DNA from: DASTHS01 sp035718085
Lineage (GTDB): Bacteria > Actinomycetota > Acidimicrobiia > Acidimicrobiales > Palsa-688
NCBI GenBank assembly: GCA_035718085.1
Contig: DASTHS010000234.1
Location: forward strand, 1 to 10,150
DNA length: 10,150 nucleotides
Direction: 5' to 3'
A model generated the notes under the pieces. The model was not told the DNA's origin and searched no databases. It saw only the letters and a list, made by a program, of their open reading frames with translations. Positions within the stretch are counted from its first letter, which is position 1, and every line of letters starts with the position of its first letter. Shown in pieces: positions 1 through 4,971 of the stretch. Made by a program: the position numbers and the translations under genes.

Positions 1-241
1 AGGCCGCCCCTGCCGCCGGCGGCGCGGGCAGCCCGGCCGTAGCCGAGGGGGCCTGGGGCGCCGCCGCCGGAGGCACCACGGCGCGCGCGGTGACCGGCCC
101 GTCGGCCGCCCCGGGCGGGGTGCGCCGCCGCGTGCTCGACCGGGCGGCCGCCTTTCGGCCGGCGGCCCCCTTGGCGGCGGTGCCGGTGCCCGCAGCGCGG
201 GAGCGCGCCGGCGTGGTCAAGGTGGGCGTCTGCTCTGCCAT
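1..241 (-). CDS. Partial CDS, N-terminus of an Ala/Pro/Lys/Arg-rich protein of unknown function
   Basis: An open frame on the minus strand starts at ATG 241-239 and runs without a stop off the left edge (80 codons visible). The peptide begins MAEQTPTLTTPARSRAAGTG and continues as low-complexity sequence rich in Ala, Pro, Gly, Lys and Arg. Basic residues (GRKAAARSSTRRR) lie around positions 28-40 and a more neutral Ala/Pro linker follows. This is typical of a disordered, basic N-terminal tail ahead of a folded domain in actinobacterial DNA- or RNA-binding proteins, but no domain is visible so no function can be given. A GTG at 244-242 is an in-frame alternative start. GAGGTG lies immediately before the ATG, too close for a standard ribosome binding site. 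The opposite-strand reading of the same bases gives unnatural Arg-rich protein, which supports this frame. It is divergent from dcd, with about 300 bp between them. Confidence 0.6.
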   Translation of the reverse strand, partial: MAEQTPTLTTPARSRAAGTGTAAKGAAGRKAAARSSTRRRTPPGAADGPVTARAVVPPAAAPQAPSATAGLPAPPAAGAA

Positions 242-245
242 CACC

Positions 246-260
246 TCTGCGGGTACCCGA
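246..260 (-). promoter_or_regulatory. Promoter or operator-like element upstream of the left-edge gene
   Basis: Minus-strand TCGGGTACCCGCAGA lies just before the ATG at 241 and contains the perfect 10-bp palindrome CGGGTACCCG (250-259). An almost identical 15-mer (13 of 15 bases) precedes the start codon of the small membrane protein at 7444-7458, at nearly the same distance. It may be a core promoter (TACCYG as a -10) or a shared operator. No experimental support can be drawn from the sequence. Confidence 0.3.
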
Positions 261-265
261 CATCC

Positions 266-287
266 GGGCTGCGCATGCCAGCAGCCC
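266..287. repeat. Inverted repeat in the intergenic region (hairpin, 7-bp stem)
   Basis: GGGCTGC (266-272) and GCAGCCC (281-287) form a perfect 7-bp stem around an 8-nt loop. It lies 25 nt upstream of the left-edge minus-strand start, so it would be in the 5' leader or promoter of that gene. No known riboswitch consensus was recognised. Confidence 0.35.
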
Positions 288-351
288 CCCCTTGTCGCCG
301 ACCGGCCGTCGATTCCCAAGGGATGCCCGTCGACGCTTCCGCCGGGGTTGA

Positions 352-549
352 CGGAGCGGGGTCAGAGGCGGCGAAGCCGCCCTCTCAGCCCTGGGCAAGG
401 GCGACGCCGTGACCTTCAGCACCGTGGCTGACGCCGCCACGCCGACGATCGACGAGCTGCACGCTGGCGACGGGCGCCTCCGCGGCCGCCCCCGGCCCCG
501 CCAGGCCGAGGAGGGCCGGCGGGGGCGCCCGCTACGGTGGCCGCCGTGA
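352..549 (+). other. Possible small ORF or coding remnant upstream of dcd
   Basis: This frame is open from 352 to a TGA at 547-549. The first plausible start is GTG 409, giving 46 codons. Its first half reads naturally (VTFSTVADAATPTIDELHAG) with balanced second codon positions and G/C third positions. The second half is Arg/Pro/Gly-rich and looks like non-coding GC-rich DNA. The TGA overlaps the dcd GTG start as GTGA, a layout common in translationally coupled genes. However, the putative dcd -10 box lies inside this frame, so it could equally be a decayed gene end or chance. A hairpin with a 9-bp stem and one bulged C (AGAGGCGGC/GCCGCCTCT, 364-385) sits upstream of the GTG. No family was recognised. 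Confidence 0.2.
533..538 (+). promoter_or_regulatory. -10 element of a leaderless dcd promoter
   Basis: TACGGT fits the actinobacterial TANNNT -10 and ends 7 nt before GTG 546, so transcription would start at or next to the start codon. No Shine-Dalgarno is present in the 20 nt before the GTG (the GAGGAGGG at 508-515 is too distant). No convincing -35 is seen. The same arrangement recurs at two other genes in the window. Confidence 0.5.
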
Positions 550-1112
550 TCCTGTCCGACCGAACGATCCGCGAGCAGCTCGCCGCCGGGCGCATCGCGA
601 TCGAGCCGCTCGACCCGGCCGACATCCAGCCGTCGTCGGTCGACCTGCGCCTCGATCGGGCGTTCCGGGTGTTCCGCAACCACACGGCCCGGGTGATCGA
701 CGTCCGTGAGCCGCAGGACACCCTCACCGAGCTGGTGGAGATCGGCGACGACGACACCTTCGTGCTGCACCCGGGCGAGTTCGTGCTGGGCTCGACCGCC
801 GAGCGGGTGCGCCTGCCCGACGACCTCGTCGCCCGCCTCGAGGGCAAGTCGAGCCTCGGTCGGCTCGGCCTGCTGATCCACTCGACCGCCGGGTTCGTCG
901 ACCCGGGGTGGGACGGCTACCTCACCCTCGAGCTGTCGAACGTGGCCAACCTGCCGATCACGCTGTACCCGGGCATGAAGATCGGCCAGATCAGCTTCCT
1001 GCAGATGACCACCCCGGCGGAGCACCCCTACGGCTCGGGCGAGGTCGGGTCGAAGTACCAGGGCCAACGGGGGCCCACGGCCAGCCGCTACCACGAGAAC
1101 TTCCGCAGGTAG
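546..1112 (+). CDS. dcd: dCTP deaminase, probably the bifunctional dCTP deaminase/dUTPase type
   Basis: The 188-residue protein matches the usual length of about 190. It deaminates dCTP to dUTP and, in the mycobacterial subtype, also cleaves dUTP to dUMP, supplying dTMP synthesis in the cytosol. Start GTG 546 gives MILSDRTIRE, matching the MLLSDR-type N-termini of the family; GTG 537 would add only three residues. Family signatures are VQPSS-like IQPSSVDLRL (28-37), VLHPGEFVLGST (73-84), EGKSSLGRLGLLIHSTAGFVDPG (99-121), TLELSNVANLPI (127-138) and SKYQGQRGPTASR (169-181). Ser102, Arg106 and Glu129 keep the spacing of the E. coli catalytic Ser111, Arg115 and Glu138. The HSTAGFVDPG segment resembles the bifunctional Mycobacterium tuberculosis enzyme rather than the E. 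coli HVTAHRIDPG. The gene probably has its own leaderless promoter and converges with the ABC ATPase gene, the stops being 10 bp apart. Confidence 0.95.
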   Translation: MILSDRTIREQLAAGRIAIEPLDPADIQPSSVDLRLDRAFRVFRNHTARVIDVREPQDTLTELVEIGDDDTFVLHPGEFVLGSTAERVRLPDDLVARLEGKSSLGRLGLLIHSTAGFVDPGWDGYLTLELSNVANLPITLYPGMKIGQISFLQMTTPAEHPYGSGEVGSKYQGQRGPTASRYHENFRR

Positions 1113-1122
1113 GAGGCCCCGG

Positions 1123-1905
1123 TCAGAGCACCTTGCTGAGGAAGTCGCGGGTCCGGGGCTCGCGTGGCGCGGTGATGACATCCGCGGGCGGCCCCGCCTC
1201 GACCACCACGCCCTCGTCGATGAACACCACTTGGTCGGCGACCTCCCGGGCGAAGCCCATCTCGTGGGTGACCACCAGCATGGTCATGCCGTCGGCGGCC
1301 AGGCCGCGCATCACGTCGAGCACCTCGCCCACCAGCTCCGGGTCGAGCGCGGAGGTGGGCTCGTCGAAGAGCATCAGCTTGGGGCGCATGGCCAGGGCCC
1401 GGGCGATGGCCACCCGTTGCTGCTGGCCGCCCGACAGCTGCGCCGGGTAGGCGCCGGCCCGGTCCCCCAGGCCCACCCGGTCGAGCAGCGCCCGGGCGGC
1501 GGTCTCGGCGTCGCGCTTGGCCGTGCCGAGCACCTGCACCGGCGCCTCCATGACGTTGCCGAGGGCGGTCATGTGCGGGAACAGGTTGAACCGTTGGAAC
1601 ACCATGCCGATGTCGCGGCGGGTGGCGGCCACCTCGCGCTCGCGCAGCTCGTGGATGCGGTCGCCCTCCTCCCGGTAGCCGACCAGGGTGCCGTCGACCT
1701 CGAGGCGGCCGGCGTCGATCTTCTCGAGGTGGTTGACGCAGCGCAGGAACGTCGACTTCCCCGACCCCGACGGGCCGATGACGCAGCACACCTCCCCGGC
1801 GGCGACCTCGAGGCTGATGCCGCGGAGCACCTCGGTGCGACCGAAGCGCTTGTGCACCCCTTCGGCGCGCACCATCGGCGCCGCCCCGCTGCCGGCCGTG
1901 GTCAT
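1123..1905 (-). CDS. Polar amino-acid ABC transporter ATP-binding protein (GlnQ/HisP-like)
   Basis: This 260-residue protein is the ATPase that powers amino-acid import at the inner face of the membrane. It has every ABC motif in order: Walker A GPSGSGKST (44-52), Q-loop FQRFNLFPH (103-111), signature LSGGQQQRVAIARAL (157-171), Walker B LMLFDEPTSALD (177-188) and the H-loop VVTHEMGFA (211-219). FNLFPHMT and THEMGFAREV are characteristic of the polar amino-acid (GlnQ/HisP/ArtP) subfamily. Start ATG 1905 overlaps the permease stop as ATGA, so translation is probably coupled. The frame stays open upstream of this ATG through the permease gene, but that part does not encode natural protein and is excluded. 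It is the last gene of the binding protein-permease-ATPase operon. The substrate cannot be read from this subunit. Confidence 0.95.
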   Translation of the reverse strand: MTTAGSGAAPMVRAEGVHKRFGRTEVLRGISLEVAAGEVCCVIGPSGSGKSTFLRCVNHLEKIDAGRLEVDGTLVGYREEGDRIHELREREVAATRRDIGMVFQRFNLFPHMTALGNVMEAPVQVLGTAKRDAETAARALLDRVGLGDRAGAYPAQLSGGQQQRVAIARALAMRPKLMLFDEPTSALDPELVGEVLDVMRGLAADGMTMLVVTHEMGFAREVADQVVFIDEGVVVEAGPPADVITAPREPRTRDFLSKVL

Positions 1906-2810
1906 CCGAGGCCCTGGCCGGGCCGGCCGGCGAGGGCGACGCGCACCCGCTGCAGCGGGGTGGGCGGCAGCTCTCGGGCCGCCCCCCGCCCGAAGCGCCG
2001 CTCGAGGTAGTACTGCCCGACGTAGCTGACCGAGGTGAGCGCCAGGTACCAGAGGCTGATGCACAGCAGCAGCGGGATGATCAGGTAGTTCCGGGCGTAG
2101 ATCTCCTGGGCGGTGCCGAGCAGCTCCAGGTAGCCGATGGTCGAGGCCAGCGAGGTCGTCTTGAGCATCGAGATGGTCTCGTTGCCGGTGGGCGGGATGA
2201 TGACCCGCATGGCCTGGGGCAGCACGATGCGCCGGAGCGTCTGCACGCGGCGCATGCCGAGGGCGGCGGCGGCCTCCGACTGGCCGGCGTCGACCGACAG
2301 GATGCCGGCCCGGGCGATCTCGGCCATGTAGGCGGCCTCGTTGAGGCCGAGGCCGAGCAGCACCGACACCAGCTGGGTGACGACGGTCTTCGAGTCGGCG
2401 TGGAGGAACGATGGGCCGAAGGGCACCCCCACGCTGAGCGACGCCACCACGCTCGGCAGGAAGAACCAGAACAGCAGCTGCACCAGCACGGGGGTGCCGC
2501 GGAAGAACCAGATGTACGCCCACGACACCCCCTTGAGCACGGGGTTGGGCGACATGCGCAGCACGGCGAGCACGACGCCGAGCACGACGCCGATGGCCAT
2601 GCACCCGACGGTCAGCAGCACCGTGCGCTCGACGCCGACGAGCACGGGGTGGGCGAAGAGGTTGGAGGCCACGACGTCCCACCGCAGCTTGTGCTGGGTG
2701 ACGAGGAAGTGCACCAGCATGGCCACCAGCACGCCGAGGGCGGCGGCCGCGACCCACCGCCCCGGGTGGCGCACGGGCACGGCCCGGATGTCGTCGGGGC
2801 GGGTGGCCAC
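1902..2810 (-). CDS. Polar amino-acid ABC transporter permease (His/Glu/Gln/Arg family)
   Basis: This integral membrane subunit has 302 residues. The hydrophobic segments are about 17-37, 62-84, 95-123, 144-160 and 242-262. The cytoplasmic coupling loop that contacts the ATPase is visible as the EAA motif around 179-198 (EAAAALGMRRVQTLRRIVLPQA). The segments YIWFFRGTPVLVQL (99-112) and LGLNEAAYMAEIARAGI (154-170) are hallmarks of the HisM/GlnP family. It is longer than the usual 220-250 residues because of an extra N-terminal membrane segment and a Pro/Arg-rich C-terminal tail. GTG 2810 was chosen as start because it lies 8 nt after the binding-protein stop; no Shine-Dalgarno is visible, suggesting reinitiation, and GTG codons 10 and 12 residues downstream are alternatives. 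Only one permease gene is present, so the transporter probably uses a homodimer. Confidence 0.93.
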   Translation of the reverse strand: MATRPDDIRAVPVRHPGRWVAAAALGVLVAMLVHFLVTQHKLRWDVVASNLFAHPVLVGVERTVLLTVGCMAIGVVLGVVLAVLRMSPNPVLKGVSWAYIWFFRGTPVLVQLLFWFFLPSVVASLSVGVPFGPSFLHADSKTVVTQLVSVLLGLGLNEAAYMAEIARAGILSVDAGQSEAAAALGMRRVQTLRRIVLPQAMRVIIPPTGNETISMLKTTSLASTIGYLELLGTAQEIYARNYLIIPLLLCISLWYLALTSVSYVGQYYLERRFGRGAARELPPTPLQRVRVALAGRPGQGLG

Positions 2811-2818
2811 GGCGGCGG

Positions 2819-3751
2819 TCAGCTGGTGGCGCCGTTGATGGCGAAGCTGGTCACCGCGCCGCTCTGGATGCCCCACTTGCCGAGGATCGCCGCGTAGGTG
2901 CCCGACTTCTGCAGGTCGGTGAGGGCCGCCTCGATCGCCTGGGGGAAGCCGGTGTAGTCGCTGCCCTTCGGCACGGCGATGCCGTAGGGGGCGGTCGAGA
3001 ACGTCGGGCTCACCACCGCGAACTGCCCGTTGCTCTGCTTGGCGAAGTAGGCGTTCACGGGCGAGTCGGCGAACGCGGCGTCGACCCGACCGGACGCCAG
3101 GGCTTGGTTGACCTGGCCCTCGTCGTCGAACGCCGAGACGGTGAGCTTGCAGCTCTTGGCCTGGGTGGTGGCGTCGTCGAGCTCGGTGGTGCCCTTCTCG
3201 ACGCCGACGGTGTGGCCGCACAGCGCCGCCAGGCTGGTGAGGTCGGTGTGCTTGCCGGCCAGGGTCATGATGTTCTCGCCGGCGCTGAAGTAGTCGACCA
3301 TGGTGACCTGCTGCTCACGCGCCTTGGTGTCGGTGAACGACGACATGCCGAGGTCGAAGCGGGAGCCGAGGCTGCCGATGATGGCGTCGAAGCTCTCGTC
3401 GGAGAACTTGAACTTCACGCCGAGCACCTGCCCGATGGCGTTGCCGAGGTCGACGTCCATGCCCACGATCTGGTTGGAGGCGTCGCGGAACTCGTTGGGG
3501 GCGTAGCTGGCGTCGGTGGCCACGTTGACCACCCCCGCCGACTTGAGCTTCGCCGGCACCATGGCCGCCGCCGCCGCGTCGGGGCTGGCCGCCGGCACCG
3601 TCCCCGCCGCCGGCCCCGGGCCGGTGGCGGTCGTCGCGCTGGTCCCCGACGAGCCCGACGCCCCCGACGAGGCGGTCGACGAGCTGCCGCAGGCGGCGAC
3701 GGCGAGGCCGGCGGCGAGCGCGGCGGCGGTGGCGAGGGTGCGACGGGCCAA
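2819..3751 (-). CDS. Amino-acid ABC transporter substrate-binding lipoprotein
   Basis: The 310-residue extracytoplasmic solute-binding protein captures a polar amino acid and delivers it to the adjacent permease. TTG 3751 is chosen as start because AAGGAG lies 6 nt upstream and the peptide then begins with a classic lipoprotein signal, MARRTLATAAALAAGLAVAAC, with lipobox VAAC and acylated Cys21. A Ser/Thr/Gly/Ala/Pro linker (22-65) is followed by the family-3 binding fold: VVNVATDASYAPNEF (74-88), VGMDVDLGNAIGQVLG (96-111), FDAIIGSLGSRFDLGMSSFTDTKAREQQV (121-149) and the second-lobe VDAAFADSPVN (223-233). Arg145 is at the usual carboxylate-binding position. Cys178 and Cys201 could form the disulfide seen in some members. 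It heads the importer operon. Specificity (Glu/Gln, Arg/Lys or cystine-like) cannot be resolved by eye. Confidence 0.93.
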   Translation of the reverse strand: MARRTLATAAALAAGLAVAACGSSSTASSGASGSSGTSATTATGPGPAAGTVPAASPDAAAAAMVPAKLKSAGVVNVATDASYAPNEFRDASNQIVGMDVDLGNAIGQVLGVKFKFSDESFDAIIGSLGSRFDLGMSSFTDTKAREQQVTMVDYFSAGENIMTLAGKHTDLTSLAALCGHTVGVEKGTTELDDATTQAKSCKLTVSAFDDEGQVNQALASGRVDAAFADSPVNAYFAKQSNGQFAVVSPTFSTAPYGIAVPKGSDYTGFPQAIEAALTDLQKSGTYAAILGKWGIQSGAVTSFAINGATS

Positions 3752-3757
3752 GGAGGG

Positions 3758-3763
3758 CTCCTT
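3758..3763 (-). promoter_or_regulatory. Ribosome binding site deciding the TTG start of the binding lipoprotein
   Basis: Minus-strand AAGGAG is followed by a 6-nt spacer (CCCTCC) and TTG 3751-3749. This is one of the few strong Shine-Dalgarno sequences in the window. It excludes the upstream in-frame start at 3811, which would add 20 non-signal-like residues. The remaining 75-nt gap to the slipin stop contains a small direct repeat, TTCTCGGG (3762-3769 and 3775-3782), and no clear promoter. Confidence 0.75.
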
Positions 3764-3826
3764 CTCGGGGCAGGTTCTCGGGCGAACCGGGGGGAGGCGA
3801 CAGTCTCGCATCCCTGCACGCCGGTG

Positions 3827-4630
3827 TCAGGTGTCGCCGGCGACCCGGCGCAGCGCGGAGAGCAGCTCCATGGGCAGGGGGAACACCAGCGTCGAGCTCT
3901 TGTCGCCCGCCACCTCGGCGAGGGTCTGCAGGGTGCGCAGCTGCAGGGCACCGGGGCTGGCGGTCAGCTTGTCGGCCGCCTCGGCCAGCTCGCTCGACGC
4001 CTGCAGCTCGCCGGTGGCGGCGATCACCTTGGCCCGCCGTTCGCGCTCGGCGGTGGCCTGGCCGGCCATGGCCCGCAGCAGCTCCGGGGGCAGGGTGATG
4101 TCGCGCACCTCGACCTGGCGCACCTCGACGCCCCACTCGGTGGTCGACTTGGCGATGGTCTCGCGCAGGGCGCCGTTGACGTCCTCCCGGTGCGCCAGCA
4201 CACCGTCGAGCTCGTAGCGGCCGATGATCGAGCGGAGGCTGGTCATGGCGATGCGCTGGCTGGCGAAGCGGAAGTTGTCGACGCCGATGACGGCCCGCAC
4301 CGGGTCGACGACCTGGAAGTAGACGACGGCGTCGACGGCGATGGTCACGTTGTCCTGGGTGATCACCGACTGGCTGGGGATGTCGACCACCTCGACGCGG
4401 AGGTTCACCTTCACCACCCGGTCGACGCCGGGCATGCGCGCCACCAGGCCCGGCCCTCGGGGCTCGCCGAGCACCCGCCCGAAGCGGAACAGCACCGCCC
4501 GCTGGTATTCGGGCACGACGATGAGCACCATGCGCAGCAGGACCAGCACGGCGGCGACGAGCACCGCCGCCCCCACACCGACGGCGGTGAGCGCCCCGGT
4601 CGCTGCGATGAGGCGGAGCCCGGTCACCAT
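3827..4630 (-). CDS. Slipin / SPFH (band 7) family membrane protein
   Basis: The 267-residue protein is a prokaryotic slipin, a relative of stomatin that oligomerises on the membrane and is thought to scaffold membrane microdomains. ATG 4630 gives MVTGLRLIAATGA followed by a long hydrophobic segment (about 7-39). The SPFH domain then starts with the signature VVPEYQRAVLFRFGRVLG (38-55). Typical motifs follow: GLVARMPGVDRVVKVNLRVEVVDIPSQSVITQDNVTIAVDAVVYFQVVDP in the first half, then TSLRSIIGRYELDGVLAHREDVN and WGVEVRQVEVRDITLPPELLRAMAGQATAERERRAKVI. The last part leads into the Ala/Glu-rich coiled coil. No NfeD-like partner gene, commonly linked to slipins, is visible in the window. It is upstream of the ABC operon on the same strand with a 75-nt gap; co-transcription is possible but not shown. 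Confidence 0.92.
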   Translation of the reverse strand: MVTGLRLIAATGALTAVGVGAAVLVAAVLVLLRMVLIVVPEYQRAVLFRFGRVLGEPRGPGLVARMPGVDRVVKVNLRVEVVDIPSQSVITQDNVTIAVDAVVYFQVVDPVRAVIGVDNFRFASQRIAMTSLRSIIGRYELDGVLAHREDVNGALRETIAKSTTEWGVEVRQVEVRDITLPPELLRAMAGQATAERERRAKVIAATGELQASSELAEAADKLTASPGALQLRTLQTLAEVAGDKSSTLVFPLPMELLSALRRVAGDT

Positions 4631-4695
4631 CCGGCGAGCTTCGCACGGGACCGGCGGCCCCGCACGCACGGTGGAGGCCGGAGGGGCCGCGGTGT

Positions 4696-4739
4696 GCCGA
4701 TCGGCGCACCAGGCGGCCCGGATCGGCGCCGAATTCGGC
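4696..4739. promoter_or_regulatory. Cluster of palindromes and a phased direct repeat upstream of the slipin gene
   Basis: Within 44 bp lie three perfect palindromes: GCCGATCGGC (4696-4705), TCGGCGCCGA (4723-4732) and GCCGAATTCGGC (4728-4739). The 9-mer GATCGGCGC is repeated at 4699-4707 and 4721-4729, exactly 22 bp or about two helical turns apart. The cluster is 66-109 bp before the slipin ATG, a plausible position for regulator binding. No -10 of the TANNNT type was found for slipin. Which protein would bind is unknown. Confidence 0.4.
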
Positions 4740-4813
4740 CGGACGGGCGCAAAAAACGGTTGCCGTGGCCGAAAGCGGTGTTCCGTGCCGTGGCGCACGA
4801 AGCCTGGCCCCGG

Positions 4814-4819
4814 TAAGCT
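4814..4819 (+). promoter_or_regulatory. -10 element of a candidate small-RNA promoter
   Basis: TAAGCT fits TANNNT, rare in DNA of this composition. The A at 4826, 7 nt downstream, is a suitable transcription start and is immediately followed by the first hairpin of the candidate RNA. The -35 region (about 4790-4797, GTGGCGCA) is poor. An A6 tract lies further upstream at 4751-4756. No rightward gene follows for more than 4 kb, so this promoter would serve a stand-alone transcript. Confidence 0.45.
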
Positions 4820-4825
4820 CGCCCC

Positions 4826-4925
4826 ACTGGAGTGGGAACCCGCCACCTACTCCAGCTGAGAGCGCTCCGAGATCCGCCGCTCGGGCCGCTCCGCCGGTGG
4901 CGCCCCCGCAAGGGGGCGCCATCGG
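4826..4925 (+). ncRNA. Candidate structured small RNA with three tandem hairpins
   Basis: Three adjacent hairpins occupy the gap between two leftward genes, on the opposite strand. Hairpin 1 pairs 4827-4836 with 4846-4855 (10 bp, one G-U) around the 9-nt loop AACCCGCCA. Hairpin 2 pairs 4860-4871 with 4880-4891 (12 positions, one C-C mismatch and one U-G) around ATCCGCCG. Hairpin 3 pairs 4894-4907 with 4912-4925 (14 bp, one G-U) closed by a GCAA tetraloop and could end transcription, although no U-tract follows. All three wobbles become A-C mismatches on the other strand, and GCAA is a stable GNRA loop only on the + strand. Both first loops are C-rich and share CCGCC, as in actinobacterial 6C-type sRNAs that pair with G-rich ribosome binding sites. 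The six-C runs of 6C itself are absent. The third hairpin might instead or also terminate the decarboxylase mRNA from the other side. Confidence 0.55.
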
Positions 4926-4944
4926 TGTCTCCGGGGTTCGGTCG

Positions 4945-4971
4945 GCCGGCGCCGGCGGGCAAGGGGCCGGC
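4945..4971 (-). terminator. Possible terminator hairpin after the decarboxylase gene
   Basis: GCCGGC occurs at 4945, 4951 and 4966, directly after the minus-strand decarboxylase stop. The copies at 4951-4956 and 4966-4971 can pair around a 9-nt loop, and the copy at 4945-4956 is itself part of a 12-bp palindrome. There is no T-run downstream, so it would be a U-less actinobacterial-type terminator at best. The stronger hairpin at 4894-4925 is an alternative end point. Confidence 0.25.

Noticed and set aside
90..431. Open frame of 113 codons on the + strand
   Set aside because: It is the mirror of the left-edge minus-strand gene over its first half and reads as Arg/Pro-rich unnatural protein afterwards, ending in non-coding DNA.
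242..545. tRNA or riboswitch in the region left of dcd
   Set aside because: No T-arm GGTTCRA-type sequence, CCA end or recognised riboswitch core (c-di-AMP, cobalamin, glycine, SAM) could be found on either strand; only simple hairpins.
1113..1122. Bidirectional terminator between the convergent dcd and ATPase genes
   Set aside because: The gap is only 10 bp and no convincing inverted repeat spans it.
1123..2757. Apparent permease-length N-terminal extension of the ABC ATPase
   Set aside because: The part before ATG 1905 is the wrong frame of the permease gene; the ATGA overlap and the family N-terminus place the true start at 1905.
4751..4775. T6 run on the minus strand (4756-4751) as an intrinsic terminator of the decarboxylase transcript
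   Set aside because: Only a 4-bp stem with a 3-nt loop precedes the T-run and it is more than 200 nt from the stop codon; too weak to annotate.
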